Origin: Aquatica leii
Taxonomy: Eukaryota > Arthropoda > Insecta > Coleoptera > Lampyridae
Length of the DNA stretch: 64,000 nucleotides
Reading direction: 5' to 3'
Assembly: GCA_035610365.1 (NCBI GenBank)
Contig: CM069434.1
Coordinates: 102,102,806-102,166,805, forward strand
The notes beneath the pieces are model-generated. The model was given only the letters and a program-made list of their open reading frames with translations. It did no database searches and had not been told where the DNA came from. This document shows, in pieces, positions 1 through 11,214 of this stretch. Numbering within the stretch: position 1 is the stretch's first letter; the number at the start of each line of letters is the position of its first letter. Both the position numbers and the translations under genes were made by a program.

Positions 1-2885
1 AAAATATTTTGTTTTAAAAAATGCTTATTTTTTGTTTTTTATTTTTATTTATTTTAAATACGTTAATTATTAATGATTTTCAAACATGCACTTATTTTCT
101 GATGTTCCTGGAATTTACATTTGCTGCAACTGGCATTTTTCCATCAAAGTTTCCATTCAAGTTTTTTCAATCAATTAGAGGACAAAGAACAAATATTTAC
201 GTTTTTTTATAATAGATTTCAACTTAAACTAATTGTACATTAACGTCAGAATTTTCTAACGTGAGTAGGAAATAGTCGAAAAAGTCAACAGAATAAATTA
301 TCAAAAGAATCATTTTGACGTTTGTGCCTTTTTATGAATAAAAATTTCTAATTAAAGTGACAATCGATATATAAAAAAAATGTATGTCAAAAGTGGATTC
401 GTGTCTTTTTTATACACGAAGCCATCAGGAAATGACATGCAACTTTTCTTAGTACATTTTTCGAGGACACCGTATTAAAGAAGTCGTATTTAAATACTTA
501 ATTACAGCTATTTTAAGTTAAATCGATATTTAAAAAAACTACCAAAAGGATTTTGGTTAATGAATTATAAATATTAACAATACTTTGATATATTGGCGTG
601 TAGCCAATTACTTCAATGCAATTTGAAATATGTAATAAATGAATGTATTTTATATTAAATGCAAAGGATTTGAAAAAATATCCACAAACAGACTAAGTTT
701 GTTTGCAAAATATTTAGTTTTAAAATATGAAAAAGCACTTCTTAAATGAACGCCTTTAATACATTAAAAGACCGTACCTTTTATATACTTTGCCAAGTAG
801 TGCTTCTAATTCCTTTCCAACTAAAATCGATAATTTTAAAGACTGGCGTCGATTTTAACACTAAATCACTTAATTATGTGCGTAACAAATAAGTATTTGT
901 CTACATTTTGAAATATTCATTTTTGTTCACTACTGTAAAATTACAATTATAGTCATTTTTTCGTTGCCAGTAAACAACGCTTTTTAACACAATACAAATA
1001 CTTTATTAATTTTTTTAGAACGCTTTGTCAATGACGACAATTTACACATAATTTACACGAAGCCGGCTTAAAGCGTACGCAGAAATTGCGACATACAGAT
1101 TCCACACGGTTGAAGCAACGACACTGATAAACTCGACGGAAAACGGGGTGGGACGCCCCACTCCTTACTTCTCCGTGTTCCTGCATGGTTTTCCGGCGCA
1201 TCCACCCTTTTATGAAAATTCAACTTCGCATATTTTTCTTTTATAGTTATTTTCAGTAACGTATTTTGAAAAACGTATTAGTTTTTACGTATCTTTCGCA
1301 TTTAAATTTATTTACAAGCGCCTAGTGAAAAACCAATTTAAAAAACAAAAATATCGATTTTTCCATAGCTAAGAATTAATTAAACTTGTTTATTAATTAT
1401 AAGTAACGCATTTATTGACTGGCGCAACTACAAACCTGCGGGAACAGTTGACGTAACATGTCCGGTCTCCATGGGAACAAAGCGCAGCTTCCGACATTTT
1501 CCCATCCTTGTCGAAACATTTTTTTTTAATTATGCCGATACTTGATCTATGAAGGTCAAGATGCTTGCGATGCATTTTTTTAAACAAACTTTTTTGTATA
1601 AACTCGATTAATGGCGTTTATATTCACCTATAAATAGATCGGCGACGTCACTTATAACTTATAAGTTTTGGCAGTAGTGCTATTATGCTGTAGTTATCAT
1701 TCCAAAGGATATTCTTAGCAGCCACACTCTGTTACGCTCAATTTTTATTGTACAATGCACGTTCTATTTTCTATGCTCCTTAATCAAGGAAAGATCTGGT
1801 TTAATTAGAAAAGCAAAATGTCATCGGGGCACGCTACAACTACGCCTTAAAATATCGACACCCAAATCTCGAACCTTAAAATTATTTTTAATTGGCGCTA
1901 ATTTTACTTTGCAAAAACTAACCTTGGTTTATTATTTCATGAATCAAAACAGTCTAAAACATATTTTAGGAAGCTTTAAATAAACACTTTTTGCGTGCTT
2001 TGATAGACACGTAAACATAAGAATCGTTTCGATACTTGTTTTTTCAGTTTTTTCTTATTGAAATTTTATTGTTTGTGCGTGATACTTTTAGTTTAGTATA
2101 TATCAGTTGTATGAAGATTATTATTTGTCTTAAGTTTGATTAAAAGTTATTAAATCAATTCCAAAACTTTAATAATAAAAAGTTTTGCTTTATAGTGTAT
2201 AACCTTGTGATTGCTTTGTTTTTGAAATAAATTCTCTTTAAATGTTTGTTAATTTTAAAATTGTTTTGTTTAAAAGTAATCATTTTTTATTATTAAGATT
2301 TAAAAAGTTTTAATTAAACAAATGGTGAAATTAGTTAATTTATTCTATCGCACTATGTGTAACAAGTTTAGAAAAGTTTTATCCTTAGATGTTTGGTCTC
2401 TAAGAAGCTACATGGGGTAAAATCTATTTAAATCTTTTTAGATATTTAATTACAGCTCTATACTTTTTATTTGTTTACATTCATAGCTCTAATATTAATT
2501 AAATTGGTTTACTATTCTATAATGTTGTTGCATAATTATATATGTAGACGCCTGGCGAAATGTAATTGTAGTGAATTTCTCACAGAGCTTTTTTAACAAG
2601 GTTTTAAAACTATTTGCAAATGGAAACATTTTTTGCTATATCTGCTTATAACGTATTCCAACTAACAATGGTCTGTATTTGTTTATTATATTAATTGCGT
2701 TGTTTTAATGCCTTGAAACCACTATATAGCAGTGTAATGAATTAATTTTCTTTAACATTTCAAACTAACATTCTTCGATACTGCTTTTTATGATTGCAAT
2801 GAGCTCAGTATGTTTTTCTTTTTCTATTTTATTCTAGTAGTTTTATAAATAACAAGTTTTAATTAAACAAACTTTTTATATTATT
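1..2885. other. AT-rich non-coding region, no gene recognised
   Basis: No frame carries a protein I can recognise; open frames are at most about 64 codons and look like chance. Two weak points of structure exist: a GC-rich island around 1060-1215 (listed separately), and a TATAAATAG at 1629-1637 followed by a GACGTCA at 1644-1650 and two CTTATAA copies. The latter could be a promoter, but I find no gene downstream of it before 2885. Confidence 0.5.
1137..1195. other. GC-rich inverted repeat with inner hairpin
   Basis: An 8-base outer stem, CGGAAAAC at 1137-1144 and GTTTTCCG at 1188-1195, encloses a perfect 5-base-pair hairpin, GTGGG (1148-1152) and CCCAC (1157-1161), with a 4-base loop. The block is strikingly GC-rich against its surroundings. 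It could be the remnant of an exon, a promoter island or the end of a mobile element; no matching copy was noticed elsewhere in the window. Confidence 0.3.
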
Positions 2886-3845
2886 ACTTTTCTTATAGAA
2901 AAGTAATCCTATCCTATCCGCCATTTTTAACAATTTTTCTGATATAATTTTATACGTATGTAAATTATTCGAATTATTTTTACAGTTTTTTATAGAGATA
3001 ATTCTTTCTATTCAAATAAAATTTTTTTCTTACATTTATTAAATATTTGATTTATAATTTATAGTGAATTCCATATATAATCTAGGTTCGAATCCTGCCT
3101 GCGACGATTTTTTTTAGAAAAAAATTCCATATCTTAAAGGGAAAGCAAGTTACGTTACAAATAACAATTTTTCTCTATATTTTTTTTATTTGTTTATACA
3201 GTGCTGCATCTTCCCTGCATTATCTTTGGATGTACCCACAATAACTCTCGAACCAAGAGTCCTAGTAACGTGAAATATGGTATGAATTCTCTCGGTTTTA
3301 TCAAAAGATGGGTCTGATAAAAAAACGGAAGTGGGTGTATCCGCCATTTTTAAAAATTTTTTTTATATAATTTTGTACGTATGTAAATTATTCGAACTAT
3401 TTTTACAGTTTCTTATAGAGATAATTCTAACAATTTATTCAAATAAAAAAAATTCTTACGTTAACAGTGTGTTAGATATTTTATTTATAATTTAAAATCA
3501 ATTCAAAAATATAATATAGGTTAGAATCTTGCCTGCGACGATTTTTTTTAGGAAAAATTCCATATCTTGAAGGGAAATCAAGATACGTTGAAATAACAAT
3601 TTTTACTGATTTACTAAAGAGGAAAGCAATATCGAGGCGCACAAATATAAGGGTTAGTCGACATGACAACATAAGCTTTATTTACCATATTTTGGTAATG
3701 AAATCGAGGAAAAAAGTTTCAAAAAAATTATAACATGTGAGGAAGTCAATACAAACGTGTACATATCACTTCAAAGTGGTTTTATGACAACGTAACTTCA
3801 AAAAAATATGTAGACATTCCTTCATCATTCCTTATAGAAAATTTG
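2886..3845. repeat. MITE-like repeat, copy 1 (left part deleted)
   Basis: This is a copy of the family represented best at 52727-53851. It holds two related internal units, roughly 2915-3180 and 3230-3660. Each unit has a block with ACGTATGTAAATTATTCGAA and then a tRNA-like stretch ending in GCCTGCGACGA and a T run. The first unit has a perfect pol III B-box-like GGTTCGAATCC at 3085-3095; the second has a decayed version near 3519. The outer ends (ACTTTTCTTATAGAAAAG at the left, TTCCTTATAGAAAA at the right) resemble the terminal inverted repeats of copy 3. About 250 bases of the left part seen in copies 2 and 3 are missing here. Confidence 0.55.
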
Positions 3846-3982
3846 TGTGGTGACTGTTATGTTATGTTATTATGGTTAAAGTTGTAATCATTATTTGTAC
3901 TTTATTTATTGTATATTTCAATGCTTAACAATACAAATATTTCTTAAACTAACCTTTACTTAATCGGTCGCCATGTCTGATA

Positions 3983-5443
3983 CACGGAGAGAAATATTAT
4001 GCTGAATTTAATCATTACAATTTCATATTTAAAGCATTTGCTTTTTTTCTAAAATTGATTCACATTCAAATAAAATTAAACCTACATGTTCTAAAACTTA
4101 AATTAAATTTCTTATTGCAATCCAAACATGTTTTTATTAAATCATTCATAATTATAATGATACAAGTAAAAAGTTTTTGTTAAAATTAAGACTACAAATT
4201 GATCAAATTCAACTAATTATTATAAGAAATCATATCTGCGATTAAAGTACGTAATAAATTACTACGAAACCACAAGTAGGCATTTCAAGTAAGCATTTAT
4301 GTTATCACTATTTGTTCCACGCTGGTCTAAAATAAGGTATCAGCAATTTAATTTACGTTAAGGTTTGCAATATGTGCTAAACTTTTTGCTAAAGCTGTGG
4401 CAAAGATAAATTAACGTGTACCGTGACTCCGACAGTTTTTTGTTTGGAACTATACGACATGGATCCATCATTTTATAACAAGTTGTTTGCAGCATATAAT
4501 CTATAACTCACTACATCAATTAGTGAATGATTGGAAACTATCAGAAACTTACAAGTAAGTATTGACTCTGATTTTGAATATTGTTCACAGTCGTTATATG
4601 TTAGAATTATGTCGCAAAGCTTGCACATTTTTTGGCATGTATGACTTAGTTTTTTGCAATGAAATGAAATTATCGTGCATTTGCTTTTCTTTTAGAACAA
4701 GAAATTGATGTTACATCCCTTGTGTGCCTAACGGAAAATAATTTGGACATATTGAAGGAAGGTGAATTTGGGTTGATTTTAAAGTTTAGTAGTTGGAGAA
4801 CCCTTTGACAGAAAAAAATAACTTTCCAAAAGTTACAAGAAGATTATTTAACTCGGATGGTGTAGATTCGACTAATATTCTAAGTGTAACATACTATTAA
4901 TGCTGATGCGTGTACATATTGGTGTCAAGGACAGTATTATTTGGATCGGTAATATTACCAATAATTATAAATTTTAATGCAATCTAGGATTAAACCATAA
5001 ACTGTAGTGATGATAAAATGTAACACGTTTATTTTGAATTTAGCAAATAAATACGTTTAAACTATGTGTATATTTACTGAAATCATTCATACCCTGAAGC
5101 TGCACAAAAGCAAACATTATGACACTGCGTGCTTAAATTAATACGAAGTGTTATAAACCTATTTATGATAAAACGCAACAATCAACAGAGATAAGAAAAA
5201 GCAGTACTTGTCATAACTATGGTTCTTCTCTGCGATCACATTAAGCAAGTTTTGAATGATAAAAGAAAACGATGTTTTCTTAAATTGATATATTATAAAA
5301 TCTATACAATTATTTTTCAAAATATTTGTTGTAATAAAATAAAAGCTTTATTTAAGCGTACATCGGCTTGACTCAAAACCAACAGCCTATTTGCATGAAA
5401 TATAGCTGTTTTTGCTGTATTACAGTAAACTTTTCTCTCCGTG
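3983..5443. mobile_element. TIR element, CACGGAGAGAAA ends
   Basis: The left end at 3983 reads CACGGAGAGAAA and the right end at 5443 is its exact reverse complement, each flanked by TA (3981-3982 and 5444-5445), consistent with a TA target duplication. The termini are short, about 12 bases. No transposase is present, so the element is non-autonomous. Its interior is AT-rich and includes a possible gene fragment with splice-like signals at about 4459-4815. I cannot assign the superfamily. Confidence 0.5.
4459..4815 (+). pseudogene. possible SAM-domain-like gene fragment
   Basis: An ATG at 4459 opens a short frame (MDPSFYNKLF) that stops after 15 codons. Downstream a GTAAGT donor-like site occurs near 4554 and a pyrimidine-rich TTTTAG acceptor-like site ends at 4695. 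The following frame reads EQEIDVTSLVCLTENNLDIL and continues to a stop, resembling the second half of a SAM-like domain (an acidic isoleucine-aspartate motif, then a hydrophobic helix with a leucine and an aspartate-isoleucine pair). The reading is short and the similarity is from memory of the pattern only. It lies wholly inside the TIR element 3983-5443, so it may be captured host sequence. It could also be chance. Confidence 0.28.
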
Positions 5444-5543
5444 TACCATCTCTATATTGCACATGCTCCTATTCTATTCTACATATATGCTATGTTGCCA
5501 TAATGTGCAACTTATATCAGTGACAGTGACCACGCCTGTTTTT

Positions 5544-6001
5544 ACTGTCTTATAAGAAAAGTATAGCGATCGCAATTTTTTTTCAAAACATGTTTTTGCA
5601 TAATTTTACGTTTCAAGGTCTCCAGAGTCAGAAAATTGTATTTTGAGTGTCTGTGTGTGTGTCTCTGTATCTGTGTGTGTGTCTGTTTGTGTGTAACGAT
5701 ATACCCACAGTAACTCTCGAACCAAAAGTTGTAGTAACTTGAAATTGGGTATGGAGCTGACTTTTCATATTCTCTCGGTTCTTTTAAACGATGGGTCTGA
5801 TAAAAAAACCGGAAGTGGGTGTATCCGCCGTTATTAACAATTTTTCTTATATAATTTTGTACGTATGTAAATTATTCGAATTATGTTTACAGTTTCTTAT
5901 AGAGATAATTCTTCCTAACAATTTATTCAAAATAAAATTTCTAGCATTAACAATTTGTTGGATATTTTATTTATAATTTAAAATGAATTAAAAAATATAA
6001 T
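5544..6001. repeat. MITE-like repeat, copy 2 (right part missing)
   Basis: This region matches the first part of the 52727-53851 element: an end resembling ACTTTCC...AAG, then TATAGCGAT, a stretch with CGTTTCAAGGT, then CCACAGTAACTCTCGAACCA and GGTATGGAGCTG. A degenerate TG-rich microsatellite sits at about 5642-5695 where copy 3 has only a short GTGTCTGTGTG tract. The copy breaks off near 6001, before the tRNA-like segment and the second internal unit. Confidence 0.55.
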
Positions 6002-6430
6002 AGACAGTGTGACTCATTTGTTTTGGGGTCGGTCTGTAAAAAGTTTATTAATCATGCGATTTTGGTCGATTTTTCGTTAAATTATAGAGCTTGAATAACT
6101 GTGCCTGATATAAAATCCAAGGCCTACTATGACAGTTTTGAGAAGCAAAATTTTAATAAACCATATTAGCAATTTTTTTAGAATAAATCTGTACATTCCA
6201 CTAGATTGAGCACCTCTCAAAACGGGCTTGCACAAAATTTTATCAAAAATTTTTAAGTAACAGCGATTTTGTAGAAGAATTAAAAATTGCACACTAAGTG
6301 CTAATTTATTTTCAAAAATTCATAGTTTGCTATGGAAAAGAATTGTTTATAATGTCAAACAAATAAAGTCTAAACCGATATTAGAACTTGTTTGTACTTA
6401 ATACAAACTAAATTATTAATCATTATAATT

Positions 6431-7205
6431 ATGGAAAATAGTCTAAGAGAAAAGACAGAAATTGCTCGTCTTGTTGGCGACAACGTGCGCTCGGCAGCAG
6501 AGGCTGCGGCAGAATTCAACATCAGATATCCAAATAGACGAGTAAGTCGAAGTACTGTGTAGCGCATAAATAATATTTTCGATGAAATTGGATCGATTTC
6601 CAAAAATTTGCTTAAAGCGAGACAAAATGGACGTCGTGGACTTTTTCAAAATAACAACCAAATTTTGCAATATTTTAACGACAATCCCCGAAATAGTATA
6701 AGAACGGCTAGTTTGGACCTTAATATACCTATAGAAAGTATAAAAAGATGTCTGAGACAAAACAAAACAAAAGCGTTTAAGCCAAAATTAGATTAGAATT
6801 TTTCTATTGGTTGCAAGGAGAATATCTAAATCATGGAAACTTCTTAAAGGAAATTTTATTCAGGGACGAAGCCACCTTTTCTACAAATGGGGTGGTTTTG
6901 AGTCAAAATTGTCGTCACTGGTCAGGTCAAGACCCAGAATTCAAATGCAAGGAGACAATGTTCTCAAAAAATTAATGTTTGATGTGGAATACTATGCGTC
7001 AAAATAATTGGTTCATTTTTTTTACGATAACTTGAAAATGGGTTTGGGAACGCATTAGATGATTTACCATTAAGATACCGCTTTAATTTAAAGTTACAGT
7101 TATATGGTAGCCCTAATTATAATGCTCGTTTGATGAGAATTTGGCTAAATGAAAATTTTGAAAATTGTTGGATAGGACGAAACAGTCCTTTCTGTTACCT
7201 ACTTA
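6431..7205 (+). pseudogene. mariner-like transposase pseudogene (DUF4817/IS630 type)
   Basis: A frame beginning at 6431 encodes an N-terminal helix-turn-helix typical of insect mariner-like DUF4817 proteins (FNIRYPNRRVSRSTV), then an in-frame stop, then a second helix-turn-helix with NPRNSIRTASLDLNIP (6608-6796). Further on, in shifting frames, are the first catalytic block (ILFRDEATFSTNGV, about 6857-6900) and the region past the second catalytic block with NYNARLMRIWLNENF and WIGRNSP (7110-7190). The usual HDGAPAH block is replaced by LQLYGSPNYN, so the second catalytic aspartate is lost. Stops and frameshifts make it inactive. Terminal repeats were not found. Confidence 0.7.
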
Positions 7206-7395
7206 GGTAAACAGAAAAATAAATGGAAGCTATGATTGAACAAAAACAATTTTTAAATTTTATTCAATACAACAATTTTTGAAATTTCAAATACAAATTA
7301 ATTATGCTATTTATAGCGTTTGGTATAAAGCACGTTTTGCAATAAAAAACATCTTGACAGAGTCATTTTCATAATGCAAGTATTATGAAAGTTTC

Positions 7396-9455
7396 TTATG
7401 CAGTCATGGCACTTGATGCCTTTTGTTTGCCAATTAATATCGAGTTTGTAGTTTCCACTTCTATTTTGTTATTATGAATTGGATTTTTCTTTCTTTTGTT
7501 TCCAGTTGGTTTTTGGGCAACTATTCTTTTCGTAATCTTTTGTCTTTTAAAGGCTGCTGCTTTCTCTGCTTTTTTGTCATTTTCCATTATTTTTAAACAT
7601 CGTAACCTTTTACGATTTTCTTTTTGTTTTTCTTCCTCTCTCTTGGACTCTAATTTTTCCGTTTTAAGTTTTTTTCCATTGTGTGTTTGTTAAAACAAAA
7701 GGTAATTTATTACAATTTTTTTCCTTTGCTTTAGGGAGTCTTGGGCCAAATCACGTAATCTCGAAGACTGGAATTCAATGTATCATTCTCATTCTTTCCA
7801 TCTTCAGCTCCTAATAACATCACTGGATCATCTTTGATCTTTTCTCGTTTATTTTGATTTTTTCTGTGACTATCTTCATTTTCTAAAGTTTTTATAACTT
7901 TGGCCTCGCTTTGTTTATTAAAATGCGAGTCAGTGACATGTTCTTCCAAAACGTTTAAGTAATCTATGTTATTAGTTATTCTGAAATCTTTAGGCTCTAC
8001 AGTTGATATTATGTTATCGTCAAAAATAACTTTTGTATATCTAGATGTTCTAACTCCTTATTATTATTGCTTACAGTTTCAACAACCAAACTTGTAGTAA
8101 CTTTTTCATCAGTTCTCTTAAATTCCTTGTATATTTTGTAAAGTACAATAAATTCATCATTTGTCTTACTGTAGCTTTCTATTTGTTCAAATATTCTTAT
8201 TGTATCTTCGCCAACGATATTCTTGAATTTTTTATACAAAATAGTAAAAAACTCATCCTGTTTCCGCATCTGTTTATTCTGGATTGTTGATTCGTTGGTA
8301 TCTGTACTCTTTCCTATCCCTAGACATTTTGTGTAATCAATGGCGGATGGATCCCACGGAAATAAACCACTCTATCGAAAACCACTTCTTATTGTGCTTA
8401 TTTTGGCTCATTTGTCGATAACCGTTTTTAAAAATGGAGCAAAATGCTCTTTTGTCAGCATTTGATAAGGATTTTTTTTTAAACTGTAACACGGTTTTTT
8501 CCAGCCTGTTTTCAAAGGTTTAAATGCAGCTATCTCAGCAGGCTGCATAATCCTCGTTGTATTAGGATAAAGCGCAATCAAAATAATTTCTAATTTCGTG
8601 CAGAGTTCGCTTAATTTCAATGTCTGGTGAGTAGTATGACCATCTACAAAAAAGGGTATTAGAAAATTTGACACCACTGTCCAATGTATTCGTAAAACAA
8701 TTCTAGTTTTATCCAATCGTTGTCACTGTAGCCGACTCCCCAAGAATTAGGTATTGACTGCAGTATTGCAGCTGTTAGTCTTTTATAAGGATATATTACC
8801 ATTGGCTCAGTTACTTGACATGTCGCAGAAAACGTGAACATCACTGTTATATTCATTTTTGCCTGGTCTGAATCTACCTCATACCCATTCCTTGCACCTC
8901 TTGGTGCATAACTTTTGAATTTTTTGGACACAAAAAGAAACAAGTCTCATCGCCATTAAAAATTATAGTTGGATCGTTTAATATATGTTCTAATTGCTTT
9001 TCTTTTAAATATTTTTCTACCCCAGTGAACCATTTCCGAATGTCTGCTTTTGAAACGACAGAACTAGCTGCAGTAACTGCTTCCGGTGTTCGATGAGTCA
9101 GAGATGGGTGGTGTTTTAGAAAAACTCTGTACCATCTTTCGGCGGGAAGATTGTGATAAAATGGATTTTTACGAAGATTACGGTCTAAAAATTCTTTAAC
9201 TGATGCTTGAATATCTGATTTTCTAGCGGGAAATCCTTATTTGTAGCCAGTTAGTATCCACTCTTCTAATATATTCTTTTCTTCTCTTGTGAGTACAGGA
9301 TTGGTCCCCAAATTAGTTTTATGATTAAATTTAGAACTTTTTCTAAACTGCAATGTTTGTCGCGGCACACCAAAATTTTTAGAATCTTTTTTTTTGAGAC
9401 ATCCTATTTTCGATTGCTGTCAACGCTGATAAAACATCTTCTTCGTACGTAACTA
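7396..9455 (-). pseudogene. pogo/jerky-like DDE transposase pseudogene
   Basis: Reading leftwards from about 9455: a Psq-type helix-turn-helix (TYEEDVLSALTAIENRMSQK, then FGVPRQTLQF); a CENP-B-like segment (REEKNILEEWILTG, AERWYRVFLKHHPSLTHRTP); the first catalytic block NDPTIIFNGDETCFF near 8960; the second catalytic block FFVDGHTTHQTLKL near 8640; the NTTRIMQPAEIAAFKPLK block; GLFPWDPSAIDYTKCLG near 8340; and a lysine-rich tail ending at 7396. The order is that of a DDE_1 pogo/Tigger/jerky transposase. Several frameshifts and a stop (after TGYK) separate the blocks. The N-terminal edge abuts the PHD fragment at 9486. Terminal repeats were not identified. Confidence 0.75.
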
Positions 9456-9485
9456 CAAGTATAGTCTTATCACTCTTAGAAGAAA

Positions 9486-9713
9486 ATGTCTTTATGTCAA
9501 AATTGTAACAAAATATTAATTCACAATTTAAATCAGTACAATGTGATGGATGCCAAAATTGCATACACGCAACTTGTGCTGATATAACGACGGATGACAT
9601 CAATCGTATCACCCGCTCTAGAGCTAAGGCGTTAAGAATTTACTGTCACAATTGTTTGACTAGAGTTGAAACTATTAAATCTCTCCAGCTCTTAATAACG
9701 AATCTGCAAAATT
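9486..9713 (+). pseudogene. PHD-like zinc-finger fragment
   Basis: From an ATG at 9486 the frame gives SLCQNCNKILIHN. After a one-base shift near 9540 it continues as CDGCQNCIHATCADIT and, after a charged linker, IYCHNC, followed by a leucine-rich stretch to a stop. The C-x2-C ... C-x2-C ... H-x3-C ... C-x2-C arrangement is that of a PHD-type finger, a fold seen in ORF1 proteins of some insect non-LTR retrotransposons. The leucine-rich tail could be the start of a coiled coil. It could instead be an exon remnant of a host protein. No RT follows. Confidence 0.4.
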
Positions 9714-10004
9714 AAATAATTGATTCGAATTACTTACTTTAACAATGCTCTTCGTATTACCGTTATAAAAAACTAACAAACCATTTGCTAAACGAATCCA
9801 CTCTATCCATATATTATCAAAACATACAAAGACTTAGCACGAAACTTGACAGTTTTAAAGTAATTAACAAATAATGAAGTTTTGATGAGATGCTGTTAAC
9901 GCTTTAAAAATACACTGTTTGTGAAATCTTATTTGAAAAAGTATTTACAAGAAGTGTTTAAAATGTTCACCGTTTTTTCTAAACACAAAGATAATAATAA
10001 TTTG

Positions 10005-11210
10005 CCCCATTTTTTGGAATGTTATGGAACGACAAACGTCAATAATTCGTTGCTGTAATTCTTGTAGATCTGCTGGGTTCCTCTTATAAGCGATTTATTT
10101 GATGTGGTCCCACAAAAAGAAATCTAGCGGTGTCAAATCAGACGATTGCTATGGCCACTCAATTGCTCCTCCACAATCAATGCACATTCCTGGAAATGCT
10201 TATCTAGGCAATGCCGGCGTAATGCCGTGGAGCACCATCCAGTTGAAGGTGAAGCAGATTTGCATCTAATCGCCGCTTGCCATCTATTTGATCTTCTAAT
10301 CAACGGCTCTATTGTGTTTTCAAAATATCACCTGTAAGGTTTCCATTCAAAAACAAAAGTCCAAGAATTTTATTTCCTAAAATGACAGTCCAAGCATTTA
10401 GTTTCTGAGGATATTGGGTGTGATCCTTTCGTACAGTACGCGGATTTTCATTATCTCAATAAGGAGAGATTTTGTTTGTTGACCTGCTCGTTTAAAAAGA
10501 ATGTAAAATCCTGTGTCATCCTATTTGGCGTTTAACCTTCGATTTATTAATAAATTTAACACGCGAATGGGATAAAACTATGACAATTTGTTTTGTGTAG
10601 TTGTGAAAACTGCATTAGAGTATTCTAGTGCTGAAGAGTATAAATAGGACGAAGCAGCTGTCCACTGTTCTTTAATGATGGTTTCTTTAATTATATAAAC
10701 ACATTTTTGCACTTGCGTAGTACAGTTAGAAATATTATGCCGCGTATAATTCAAATACATTTTTTTTTAATTTAACTTTATAGTTTCCTACATGTGTATT
10801 AACTTGTACGTAGCTCTGTTTCTACAAGATGGCGTTTAGCCTCAGATTTATTAATGATATTATTTAAGTTTTTCTATTATAGTTTTACAGAACTGAATTC
10901 GTCATCAGGATCATCGTCTCCTAGTTCTTGAAAAATGTGCATTATGTAAGGAAAAAGCGTATGTGTTTTTAAGACTTTTTGAACTGATTTATGTGACACT
11001 CTCAATAATTCTGCAACTTTGCAAAGTGACGTTGTACACTTGGCGATTTGATCCAAAACTTCCGTTTGTATCTTTTCATCAAAAATTCTTGGCTGCTTTA
11101 CCTTGATAGTTGCTACAGAACCAGTGGTTTCAATTTGTCGCGCGTAATCATTGCTGAAATTTTTATCCAGATACCTTGCATTGAACGCGGTAATGGATTT
11201 TCACGTGAGT
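10005..11210 (-). pseudogene. mariner-like transposase pseudogene, fragmented
   Basis: Read leftwards. Around 11190-10890 is an N-terminal helix-turn-helix region (PITAFNARYLDKNFSNDY, then EVLDQIAKCTTSLCKVAELL and SHKSVQKVLK). After a gap containing unrelated sequence come the middle of the catalytic domain near 10470-10320 (YWDNENPRTVRKDHTQYPQK, NAWTVILGNKILGLLFLNGN), the second catalytic block LDGAPRHYAG near 10235, and the third region EWP then SSDLTPLDFFLWDHIK near 10110. These blocks and their order are those of IS630/mariner DUF4817-type proteins. Frameshifts and stops lie between all blocks. It resembles, but is not identical to, the copy at 6431-7205. Confidence 0.7.
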
Positions 11211-11214
11211 AAAG

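Noticed and set aside
1629-1650. TATA box plus CRE-like promoter
   Set aside because: No gene or transcript-like frame follows; such motifs are frequent in AT-rich DNA.
3085-3110. A tRNA gene suggested by the B box and CCA-like end
   Set aside because: No A box, anticodon arm or acceptor partner at the right distance; it is part of a dispersed repeat.
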